Positions 1 through 5,142 are shown, counted from the first letter of the stretch. The stretch: DNA of 5,142 nt from Vitreoscilla sp. (GCA_014378125.1 JACMOG010000292.1:1-5142); one strand, 5' to 3'. The notes: generated from the sequence alone by a model not told the origin. Numbers and translations: made by a program.

Positions 1-909
1 CACGTTGCCCGCCACCTCGCCGATGCCCGCCACCACGCTGGCCAGCAGCTCGCCCACCTCGTCGATGTGCGCGGCGCCCGGGGCCACCTGCTGGCTGGAC
101 GTGGCGTTGAGCGACTTGATCTCCTTCGCCGCTGCCGCCGAGCGCTGCGCCAGCGTGCGTACTTCCGACGCCACCACTGCGAAACCGCGGCCCTGCTCGC
201 CGGCGCGCGCCGCCTCCACCGCCGCGTTGAGCGCGAGGATGTTGGTCTGGAACGCGATGCCGTGGATCACGCCGATGATGTCGTGCACGCGCTGCGAGCT
301 GGTGCGGATGGCGTGCATGCTCTCGACGGCCTCGCGCATGCGGCTGCCGCCCGACTCGGCCATCTGGTGCACGCGGCTGGCCAGCTGCTCCACGGCGCGG
401 GCATCGAGCGCGTTCTGCTTCACCGAGCCGCTGAGATCCTGCACGCTGGCCGACGTCTGCTCCAGGCTCGCGGCCTGGCGCTCGGTGCGCTGCGCCAGCT
501 CGCCGGTGCCGGCGGCCAGCGACTCGCTGGCCTGCGAGACGAAGGTCGCCTCGCTGCGGATGTCGGCTACCAGCGCCGACAGGTTGGCATTCATGTCGTC
601 GAGCGACGCCGCGATGGCGCCGAACTCGCCGCCCGTCTTCATGCCGATGGGACGCGACAGGTCGCCCGACTTCATCGCGTGCACGCTGGCCTGCAGCGGC
701 TCCAGCGAGCGCGCCAGGTAGCGGTGCAGCGACAGGCTCAGCGCCGCGGCGACCATCCCGAGCACCCCGCACACGATGGCCACGACGGAGAAGCCTTCGA
801 GCTGCACCAGGCGTACGCCGGCGCACAGCGCCAGCGCCACGCAGGCCATGCCCAGCAGCGCGATGCGGCGGCGCACGGAGGCACCGGCCGCGACATTGAC
901 TTGATTCAT
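1..909 (-). CDS. Methyl-accepting chemotaxis protein (chemoreceptor), C-terminus cut by window edge
   Basis: Inner-membrane chemoreceptor that would signal through CheW/CheA to the flagellar motor. The visible 303 residues begin MNQVNVAAG. Two hydrophobic helices lie at about residues 16-35 and 40-61, separated by only a few polar residues, so there is almost no periplasmic domain. A HAMP-like segment follows (about 62-115; 'SLEPLQ', 'GDLSRPI', 'EFGAI'). The long cytoplasmic coiled coil comes next, with an adaptation-type region '[16 protein letters not shown]' (about 141-156) and the nearly invariant hairpin tip '[20 protein letters not shown]' followed by '[13 protein letters not shown]' (about 219-253). 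The frame is open to base 1, so the end of the descending helix lies outside the window. The start at 909 is supported by an AAGGAA Shine-Dalgarno (complement of 917-922) about 7 bases upstream. The family is certain; the ligand is unknown. No promoter is convincing in 910-1050. Confidence 0.96.
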   Translation of the reverse strand, partial: MNQVNVAAGASVRRRIALLGMACVALALCAGVRLVQLEGFSVVAIVCGVLGMVAAALSLSLHRYLARSLEPLQASVHAMKSGDLSRPIGMKTGGEFGAIAASLDDMNANLSALVADIRSEATFVSQASESLAAGTGELAQRTERQAASLEQTSASVQDLSGSVKQNALDARAVEQLASRVHQMAESGGSRMREAVESMHAIRTSSQRVHDIIGVIHGIAFQTNILALNAAVEAARAGEQGRGFAVVASEVRTLAQRSAAAAKEIKSLNATSSQQVAPGAAHIDEVGELLASVVAGIGEVAGNV

Positions 910-1050
910 CCCTGAATTCCTTCTATGGGCCTGACGAACGGCTCTCTGGCACGGATCTTAGGGATTTCACGGAGCTTCCATGCGATCAACAACGGCGGCA
1001 AGGCGGCCTATTTGCAGGTTCGTTGCCGATTTGCGGGGTTTGCTGGGGCG

Positions 1051-1105
1051 TGGGACGTCGCTGGCTCATGGGACGTGGCTGGCTCAGCGGGACGTCGCTG
1101 GGTCA
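1051..1105. repeat. Three tandem copies of an ~18-bp repeat
   Basis: Units at 1051-1068, 1069-1086 and 1088-1105 share the core GGGACGTCGCTGGCTCA. Unit 2 has one change (GTGG for GTCG), unit 3 has one change (GGGTCA for GGCTCA), and one extra G separates units 2 and 3. The GGGACGT cores start at 1052, 1070 and 1089. The core contains the palindrome GACGTC in units 1 and 3. The function is unknown; it could be a slippage-derived repeat or a cluster of protein-binding sites. Confidence 0.85.
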
Positions 1106-1113
1106 GCGCGCCA

Positions 1114-1158
1114 CGCAAACCGACACCCCGAAAACCGACGCCCCGCAAGCCGGCCACG
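1114..1158. repeat. About 2.7 copies of a 15-bp tandem repeat
   Basis: Units at 1114-1128 (CGCAAACCGACACCC), 1129-1143 (CGAAAACCGACGCCC) and a decayed third at 1144-1158 (CGCAAGCCGGCCACG). The array starts only 8 bases after the 18-base array and has a different sequence and period, so it arose separately. In one frame it would read Pro-Arg-Lys-Pro-Thr repeats, but codon use there does not look coding. Confidence 0.75.
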
Positions 1159-1285
1159 ATCCGATTTACAGCCTGCCACGTCCGCGCATGGATTGCACCG
1201 GAAACGCCGCCCTGATCCGGCGCTCGGATGTCACGCCCGCTTCTAGACTCGTCCTGCGCGATGTTCTTGCGCCAAAGGATTTGCC

Positions 1286-1774
1286 ATGCCCACGATCACC
1301 CCCACCCTCAACCTGCCCCAGGCCCCGCTGTCGGCGTCGGCCGCGAAGACGACGGCCACGACGGCCGTCGCTGCGCCGGCGCCCGCCGCCGCTCTTGCCG
1401 CGAGCCCGCCCGCGCCCAGCGCCACGGTGACGCTGAGCCCGCAGGCGCTGAGCGTCATGGCCGCGGCCAGCCACGCGGCCTCGACCTCGACCTCGACCTC
1501 GACATCGGCCGCGACCGCGCCTGCCAGCTCCGACTCGACCGCGACGCCCGTTGCCACGCACGACGACTCGGTTTACGAGGCGCTGAAGAACGGCATCTCG
1601 TCGGCGGTGAACGGCGTCGAGGACGCCATCTCGAGCGGCGCGCACGCGGTGGTCGATGGCGTGGAGACCGTGGTGTCCCCCGCAAACAAGGTGGCCAAGG
1701 GCATCGTCGAGCTGCCGTTCGCGGCCGTGTCGCGGGCCTGCGACGCGGCGGGCGCGCTCATCGACAAGCTTTAG
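1286..1774 (+). CDS. Hypothetical Ala/Ser/Thr-rich protein
   Basis: I do not recognise this 162-residue protein. The start is well supported: AAGGA at 1275-1279 lies 6 bases before the ATG, and GC-rich third positions run through to TAG at 1772-1774. Residues 1-92 are low-complexity and probably disordered (Ala, Pro, Ser, Thr), with a small hydrophobic-polar motif 'ATVTLSPQALSVMAAA' near residues 46-61 and a Ser-Thr dipeptide run at 66-74. Residues 93-162 look folded and amphipathic: 'DDSVYEALKNGISSAVNGVE' then 'DAISSGAHAVVDGVETVVS', an Ala/Val/Gly-rich region that could form helices packing on each other or on a membrane surface. There is no signal peptide and no clear transmembrane helix. 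It converges with the VOC gene. It could be an exported or surface-associated protein, but nothing proves this. Confidence 0.7.
   Translation: MPTITPTLNLPQAPLSASAAKTTATTAVAAPAPAAALAASPPAPSATVTLSPQALSVMAAASHAASTSTSTSTSAATAPASSDSTATPVATHDDSVYEALKNGISSAVNGVEDAISSGAHAVVDGVETVVSPANKVAKGIVELPFAAVSRACDAAGALIDKL
1481..1504 (+). repeat. In-frame hexanucleotide repeat (TCGACC)4
   Basis: Three perfect TCGACC units and a fourth ending in A (TCGACA), inside the Ala/Ser/Thr-rich gene and in phase with its codons, giving a Ser-Thr dipeptide run (residues 66-73, extended by Ser74). Gain or loss of a unit would change length by two residues without shifting frame. Confidence 0.9.
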
Positions 1775-1789
1775 CCACTACCTGCCAGC

Positions 1790-1806
1790 GCGGGACGCGA
1801 TCCCGC
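1790..1806. terminator. Candidate bidirectional terminator hairpin between convergent genes
   Basis: GCGGGA (1790-1795) pairs perfectly with TCCCGC (1801-1806) around a 5-base loop, in the 37-base gap between two convergent stop codons. On the plus strand the stem is followed by CCGTTT, a very short T run; on the minus strand there is no T run. The position is right for a terminator, but the tail is poor, so a simple mRNA 3'-end hairpin is equally possible. Confidence 0.4.
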
Positions 1807-1811
1807 CCGTT

Positions 1812-2219
1812 TCACATCCCGGCGGGCTTCAGCAGCGTGGCGACCACCGCGTGCTGGTACGTGGTGATCTCCCACGGATTGCCGTCCGGATCGGCGAAGT
1901 ACAGCGACCACGCCACCTGGTGATCCTCGGGCTCCACCGGCCGCTTGAGCTTGCCGACCAGGTGCTGGCGCCAGTCCACGAACTCCTGCGCGCCCACCGA
2001 CAGCGCGATGACGCTGCGGCACGGCTGCGGCGCCGCCTCGAACAGCGCGATGTGCACGGTGCCCGACGAATTGGTGAGCGTCAGCGGCCCCCCCTCGGCC
2101 CAGAACTCGAGCTCGGGCATGCGCGTGAAGCCCATCACATCGCCGTACCACTGCTCCGCCTGGTTGCGGTTGGCGGCGTACAGGTGGATGTGGTCGATGC
2201 GGTCGAAGGCGGGGATCAT
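1812..2219 (-). CDS. VOC-superfamily (glyoxalase/fosfomycin-resistance fold) protein
   Basis: A 135-residue single-module vicinal-oxygen-chelate protein made of two beta-alpha-beta-beta-beta halves, normally binding a divalent metal between them. The first half opens with 'RIDHIHLYAANRNQAEQWY' (residues 7-25), with His10 at the usual first ligand position. 'GTVHIALFEA' follows near 53-62. The second half has 'SVIALSVGAQEFVDW' (69-83) and ends in the typical 'YFADPDGNPWEITTY' (107-121), with Glu117 as the expected last ligand. The middle His found in FosA and similar enzymes, at the start of the second half, is replaced by hydrophobic residues, so the metal site may be altered. The start at 2219 has only a weak upstream purine stretch (GACGAGA). 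It is the last of four minus-strand genes, 87 bases after DUF3140, so it may or may not share their transcript. The substrate cannot be told from the sequence. Confidence 0.9.
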   Translation of the reverse strand: MIPAFDRIDHIHLYAANRNQAEQWYGDVMGFTRMPELEFWAEGGPLTLTNSSGTVHIALFEAAPQPCRSVIALSVGAQEFVDWRQHLVGKLKRPVEPEDHQVAWSLYFADPDGNPWEITTYQHAVVATLLKPAGM

Positions 2220-2279
2220 GGCGTCTCGTCTGGTGAGCGGGTTTCCAACGGGGCAGCAAGCATCGCGCCCGCTCCGCGT

Positions 2280-2295
2280 GGCGCCCGAAGGCGCC
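2280..2295 (-). other. Stable hairpin with UUCG tetraloop after the DUF3140 gene
   Basis: On the minus strand the RNA would read GGCGCC-UUCG-GGCGCC: a perfect 6-base-pair stem closed by a C(UUCG)G tetraloop, an exceptionally stable loop type. It starts 11 bases past the DUF3140 stop codon and lies upstream of the VOC gene. There is no U tract behind it, so it is a better candidate for 3'-end protection or partial attenuation between the two genes than for a classical intrinsic terminator. Confidence 0.5.
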
Positions 2296-2306
2296 GCCGC
2301 ACCAGT

Positions 2307-2654
2307 CTACTTGCCCTCGAGCGGGTCGTGCCCCCAGTTCATGAGCGACCAGCGCCAACGCGTGTTGCGCACGTCGCCGGCGGGCTTCTGCGCCAGGTGG
2401 CGATGGACGTAGCCCACCACCTTGCGAATGTGCGCGATGTCGGCCTCGTCGAGATCGGCCTCGGCCTTGCGCAGCAGTTCCACGATGCGCCGGCCCGAAT
2501 GGTGTCCCACCGACTCGTGGCCCTCGCCGTGCGTGATGCCCACGGCACGTGACTCACCGGTCGCCAACCGTTTTTCCAGCGTGGCGGGCGTCATGTTGAC
2601 GGCCGCCTTGAAGTGACGGCGCACGGCATCCGGATCATCCGCAGCGGTGGGCAT
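2307..2654 (-). CDS. DUF3140 family protein
   Basis: A 115-residue protein that I match from memory to the DUF3140 family, sometimes labelled 'DNA-binding' in databases without strong experimental support. Recognisable blocks are 'FKAAVNMTPATLEKRLAT' (15-32), 'ESRAVG' (34-39), 'ESVGHHSGRRIVELLRK' (47-63), 'DIAHIRKVVGYVHRHLAQ' (72-89) and the C-terminal 'DVRNTRWRWSLMNWGHDPL' (94-112). The centre is helical and rich in Arg, His and Lys, which would suit nucleic-acid binding, but that is inference. It is about the usual length and looks intact. Its ATG (2652-2654) follows the DUF2945 stop codon (2656-2658) after a single base, and AAGG about 9 bases upstream lies within that gene, so translation is probably coupled. 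Biochemical function is unknown. Confidence 0.92.
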   Translation of the reverse strand: MPTAADDPDAVRRHFKAAVNMTPATLEKRLATGESRAVGITHGEGHESVGHHSGRRIVELLRKAEADLDEADIAHIRKVVGYVHRHLAQKPAGDVRNTRWRWSLMNWGHDPLEGK

Positions 2655-2655
2655 C

Positions 2656-2865
2656 TCACCGGGCCTTGTGCAGCGCTTCGGCGCGATGCACCGCCGGCTT
2701 GCCCGACTTGTCGCTGCGCACCTTCACCTCGGGATGCGAGGGCGAGGCCTTGGCCGTGTAGCCCTTGACGTGCGTCTCGCCCGTGACGGTGCCCACCACC
2801 GTTCCCCGGGTCATGCCCTGGGACGTGTTCCATTCGACCTTGTCGCCCTTGTTGAACGTCGCCAT
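2656..2865 (-). CDS. DUF2945 / hypervirulence-associated Tudor-domain protein
   Basis: A 69-residue small basic protein of the DUF2945 family (also named HVA1, Tudor-like). It is a single small beta-barrel-type domain: 'NKGDKVEWNTSQGMTRGTV' (5-23), 'GTVTGETHVKGYTAKAS' (25-41), 'PEVKVRSDKSGKPAVHRAEA' (45-64). The pattern of a G-D-x-V-x-W start, a 'G.V.G.V' strand pair and a terminal 'K.A.HR...L' is what identifies it. Length is normal for the family. The start is supported by GGAGGG (complement of 2871-2876) 5 to 6 bases ahead. It sits directly upstream of DUF3140 with a one-base gap (TGA, G, ATG) and 85 bases after the P-loop gene. The molecular role is not established; the family name reflects a fungal association and should not be read as evidence of virulence here. 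Confidence 0.92.
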   Translation of the reverse strand: MATFNKGDKVEWNTSQGMTRGTVVGTVTGETHVKGYTAKASPSHPEVKVRSDKSGKPAVHRAEALHKAR

Positions 2866-2877
2866 CTGCCCTCCGCC

Positions 2878-2895
2878 GCCCGGAACAGCCCGGGC
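2878..2895 (-). other. Hairpin between P-loop gene and DUF2945
   Basis: GCCCGG (2878-2883) pairs with CCGGGC (2890-2895) around a 6-base loop. On the minus strand it sits after the P-loop gene stop and just before the Shine-Dalgarno of DUF2945. No T run follows, so it may be a weak terminator, a processing point or chance pairing in GC-rich DNA. Confidence 0.3.
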
Positions 2896-2950
2896 AGCCG
2901 GAAATCGGCAAACGGCGTTCCCCGCGACGAGCCGCCGCGTGGCGCGGGCT

Positions 2951-3511
2951 TCAGCGCGCGAGCGTCACGCGCGCGGCCGTGCGGGCGCGCGAGGTCGCGG
3001 CCGCGGCCAGCCAGGCGCTCTGCATCACCTCGAGCTCGGCCAGGTCGGTGACCAGCCGCTTCGGGCCGGCATAGGCGTCGAACACCGCGCGGTGCCCGGC
3101 CAGCGACATCGAGCCATCGAGGTCGTAGTAGGAGCGCACCCAGCCCAGCAGGTGCTCCAGGTGCTCGTCCTGCTCGCGCTTGGTGCGGTACTTGTGCGGC
3201 TCCCAGGGGCGCGAGCGGCAGTTGGCGATGCACACCGCCTCGCCGGGCTCCAGGAAGATGAGCTGCGGCCCGTTGGGCAACGCGGCCTCCGCCAGGTCGC
3301 CGTAGCAGCCGTCGATGATCCAGTCGTCGGACTCGCGGCAGAACTGCTCGAGATCGGCGAACACCAGTTCGTCGGGCCTCTGGACGGCCACCCGGTCGGG
3401 CTCCCACACCAGGGTGTCGAGATCGAGCATCGGCATGCGCTGCGTGCGGGCAAGCGAACGCGCGAGCGTCGATTTGCCCGATCCGGCGTTTCCGAGAATG
3501 ACGATTCGCAT
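2951..3511 (-). CDS. P-loop NTPase, small nucleoside/adenylate-kinase-like (AAA family ATPase annotation)
   Basis: A 186-residue cytoplasmic ATP-binding protein. The N-terminus is a textbook Walker A loop, 'MRIVILGNAGSGKSTLARSL', with GNAGSGKST at residues 7-15. An acidic 'LDLDTLVWEP' (29-38) sits where small kinases bind or position the acceptor substrate. 'DDWIIDGCYGDL' (62-73) is the region after the second strand, and 'LIFLEP' (84-89) is a buried strand. A basic lid-like segment 'CRSRPWEPHKYRTKREQDEH' (98-117) would close over ATP. This layout fits the family variously annotated as AAA ATPase, shikimate-kinase-like or 'topology modulation' proteins; the acceptor is unknown. The ATG at 3509-3511 sets Walker A at its normal place but lacks a clear Shine-Dalgarno. 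It is divergent from the Pit gene and heads the minus-strand cluster. Confidence 0.9.
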   Translation of the reverse strand: MRIVILGNAGSGKSTLARSLARTQRMPMLDLDTLVWEPDRVAVQRPDELVFADLEQFCRESDDWIIDGCYGDLAEAALPNGPQLIFLEPGEAVCIANCRSRPWEPHKYRTKREQDEHLEHLLGWVRSYYDLDGSMSLAGHRAVFDAYAGPKRLVTDLAELEVMQSAWLAAAATSRARTAARVTLAR

Positions 3512-3621
3512 CCGGCAGGGCGTGTGGTGGCAACCGCCGGATTGTCCTCGACCGCGACCTGGAAGTCATCCATTCATTCCGCGGGTTTTGCCTGACGCGC
3601 AACTCTCCGGGCGACTTGGAG

Positions 3622-3666
3622 CTGTCGGCGTCCTGTCACCCCCTTGTCACACCCGCCCTCCACGAT
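3622..3666 (+). promoter_or_regulatory. Candidate Pho box (PhoB-binding repeats) with -10 element
   Basis: Three 7-base half-sites occur at exactly 11-base spacing: CTGTCGG (3622-3628), CTGTCAC (3633-3639) and TTGTCAC (3644-3650). The last two, separated by CCCC, match the PhoB consensus of CTGTCAT-type direct repeats with 4-base A/T-preferring spacers, except that the spacer is C. Ten bases after the last half-site is CACGAT (3661-3666), which keeps the -11 A and -7 T of a -10 hexamer. This is the geometry of E. coli phoA, where the Pho box replaces the -35. A further TTGTCAC at 3674-3680 is out of phase. The site lies 50 bases before the Pit start codon, a gene whose substrate is phosphate. 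Whether PhoB would activate or repress is not shown; in Sinorhizobium PhoB represses pit. Confidence 0.6.
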
Positions 3667-3699
3667 CCGCCGGTTGTCACAAGAAGAGGGACCTGCACC

Positions 3700-5142
3700 A
3701 TGAACACCATCGTCGGCGCCGCGCCCCTGCCCGGCGGCCAGGCGGCCCCCAGCCGCCCCCGCCTCGCGAGTTCGTCAACGGCTTCCACGACACCGCCACC
3801 GCGGTGGCGACGGTGATCTACACCAACTCGCTGCCGCCGCAGGTGGCCGTGATGTGGCCGGGGCTGTTCAACTTCCTGGGCGTGCTGGTGTCGAGCGGGG
3901 CGGTCGCCTTCGGCATCATCTCGCTGCTGCCGGTCGAGCTGATCCTCCAGGTGGGCTCGGGCGCCGGCTTCGCGATGGTGTTCGCGCTGCTGATCGCCGC
4001 CATCATGTGGAACCTGGGCACCTGGGCGCTGGGCCTGCCGGCGTCGTCGTCGCACACGCTGATCGGCTCGATCATCGGCGTGGGCGTGGCCAACGCGCTG
4101 ATGCACGGCCGCGACGGCACGAGCGGCGTCGACTGGTCGCAGGCGATCAAGATCGGCTACTCGCTGCTGCTGTCGCCGCTGGTGGGCTTCGCCTTCGCCG
4201 CGCTGCTGCTGCTGCTGGCGCTGCGCACCTTCGTCAAGAACAAGGCGCTGTACGAGGCGCCCAAGGGCAGCGAGCCGCCGCCGCTGTGGATCCGCGCGCT
4301 GCTGATCCTCACCTGCACGGGCGTGTCGTTCTCGCACGGCTCCAACGACGGCCAGAAGGGCATGGGCCTGATCATGCTGATCCTGGTGGGCACGGTGCCC
4401 ATCTCGTACGCCCTGAACCGCGCGATGCCGGTCGACCAGACCGCGCAGTTCGCCACCCTCGCGCACGTGGCGCAGGCGTCGCTGGAGAGGACGGCTCCCG
4501 GCGCGGCGCCCGCCGATGCGCGCGCCACGCTGTCGCACTACGTGCGCACCAAGGCCGTCGAGCCGACCACGCTGCCGGCCCTGGCCGCCGTCGCCGGCTC
4601 CATCGGCGACCAGGTGCAGCAGCACGACACGCTGGCCAAGGTGCCGGCCGCGTCCGTGGCCAACGTCCGCAACGACATGTACCTGGCGTCGGAGTCGATC
4701 CGCCTGCTGGACAAGGACGCGCACGTCACGCTCGACGCCGAGACCCACACGCACCTGATGGCGTTCAAGAACCAGATCGACGCCGCCACCAAGTTCATCC
4801 CGCTGTGGGTGAAGGTGGCCGTGGCCATCGCGCTGGGCCTGGGCACGATGGTGGGCTGGAAGCGCATCGTGGTCACCGTGGGCGAGAAGATCGGCAAGAC
4901 GCACCTCACCTACGCGCAGGGCATGTCGGCCGAGCTGGTGGCGATGCTCACCATCGGCGCGGCCGACAGCTTCGGCCTGCCGGTGTCCACCACGCACGTG
5001 CTGTCGTCCGGCGTGGCCGGCACGATGGCGGCCAACCGCTCGGGCCTGCAGTGGTCGACGATCCGCAACCTCGCCATGGCCTGGGTGCTGACGTTGCCGG
5101 CGGCCATCCTGCTGTCGGGTTCGCTGTACTGGCTGTTCACGA
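3700..5142 (+). pseudogene. pit: PitA-type inorganic phosphate transporter, N-terminal deletion with frameshift; 3' end beyond window
   Basis: Proton-coupled low-affinity phosphate (metal-phosphate) symporter of the inner membrane, PiT family. The ATG at 3700 follows AAGAGGG (3684-3690) and encodes 'MNTIVGAAPLPGGQ' to 'PSRPRL', then runs into a stop at 3814-3816. The rest of the transporter is in another frame, open from about 3768 to the window end (458 codons): 'EFVNGFHDTATAVATVIYT', 'PASSSHTLIGSIIGVGVANA' (from 4038), the second signature 'FSHGSNDGQKGMGL' (His at 4335), an inter-domain hydrophilic insert (about 4430-4790), and the C-terminal 'DSFGLPVSTTHVLSSGVAGT'. Missing is the hydrophobic segment that precedes 'NGFHDTA' in E. 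coli PitA, that is, the first half of helix 1. The distance from ATG to the FVNG codon is 71 bases, so the net loss must be 1 modulo 3. Also odd is DTATA instead of DTANA. A few C-terminal codons are probably outside the window. A sequencing or assembly error is the main alternative. Confidence 0.85.

Larger units (their letters stand above)
910..1285. other. Intergenic region with short tandem repeats
   Basis: This 376-base stretch between the divergent chemoreceptor and the Ala/Ser/Thr-rich gene has no convincing gene. Reading frames are open across it, but their third codon positions are rich in A/T compared with the flanking genes, and none has a good ribosome binding site. It contains the chemoreceptor Shine-Dalgarno (917-922), an 18-base repeat family (1051-1105), a 15-base repeat family (1114-1158) and the Shine-Dalgarno AAGGA (1275-1279) of the downstream gene. 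A TAGACT hexamer at 1244-1249 could be a -10 element for that gene, but no -35 is visible at proper spacing. Confidence 0.75.

Noticed and set aside
67..915. 282-codon open frame on the plus strand opposite the chemoreceptor
   Set aside because: Antisense shadow; the minus strand encodes the conserved chemoreceptor hairpin in full.
947..962. TGGCACG resembling a sigma-54 -24 element
   Set aside because: The expected -12 GC is absent at the right spacing (the sequence continues GATCTTAGG), and it points away from the chemoreceptor.
925..1215. Open frame across the intergenic repeats with WDVAGS and PRKPT repeats
   Set aside because: Its third codon positions are A/T-rich compared with real genes here, it has no Shine-Dalgarno, and its start overlaps the chemoreceptor ribosome binding site on the other strand. 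The peptide repeats only mirror the DNA repeats.
1656..2552. 298-codon open frame on the plus strand
   Set aside because: It crosses three recognisable genes in wrong frames or antisense, and its product is Arg/His/Ala low-complexity with no family features.
3674..3680. A fourth TTGTCAC as part of the Pho box
   Set aside because: It begins 30 bases after the third half-site, which is not a multiple of the 11-base period, and it would overlap the predicted transcription start.
3636..4997. 453-codon open frame on the minus strand opposite the Pit gene
   Set aside because: It is an antisense shadow produced by high GC bias. The plus-strand frame shows unmistakable Pit motifs, and the antisense product is low-complexity Arg/His/Gln.
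3852..5142. Intact shorter Pit protein starting at the internal ATG at 3852
   Set aside because: This would lose helix 1 and the first signature motif 'NGFHDTA', both conserved in the family, and there is no Shine-Dalgarno before it.

Overview
The window is high-GC bacterial DNA with strong G/C bias at third codon positions. Its protein families (a chemoreceptor of Gammaproteobacterial/Betaproteobacterial type, a Pit phosphate permease, DUF2945 and DUF3140 proteins) suggest a Betaproteobacterium, probably Burkholderiales. That assignment is an inference from remembered protein similarity, not from a search.

Layout, left to right. A chemoreceptor gene (methyl-accepting chemotaxis protein) runs off the left edge on the minus strand (909 down to 1). 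A 376-base intergenic stretch (910-1285) follows; it carries two families of short tandem repeats. A plus-strand gene (1286-1774) encodes an Ala/Ser/Thr-rich protein I do not recognise. It converges on a minus-strand cluster of four small genes, which read right to left as a P-loop NTPase/kinase-like protein (3511-2951), a DUF2945 Tudor-like protein (2865-2656), a DUF3140 protein (2654-2307) and a VOC/glyoxalase-fold protein (2219-1812). The DUF2945 and DUF3140 genes are one base apart and almost certainly translationally coupled.

The right third (3700-5142) holds a PitA-type low-affinity inorganic phosphate transporter on the plus strand, divergent from the P-loop gene. It appears broken. 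The start codon and about 22 N-terminal residues are present, but the first half of transmembrane helix 1 is missing and the rest of the protein continues in a different reading frame. The conserved Asn of the first Pit signature is also replaced by Thr. Upstream is a good candidate Pho box: three 7-base half-sites at an exact 11-base period, with a weak -10 hexamer 10 bases after the last one. This suggests phosphate-responsive control by PhoB of a gene that now looks damaged, unless the lesion is a sequence or assembly error.

I found no RNA genes, CRISPR array, insertion sequence or phage genes, and no clear evidence of a wholly new multi-gene system. The observations most worth checking are the Pit lesion with its Pho box, the chemoreceptor with almost no periplasmic part, and the DUF2945-DUF3140 pair.
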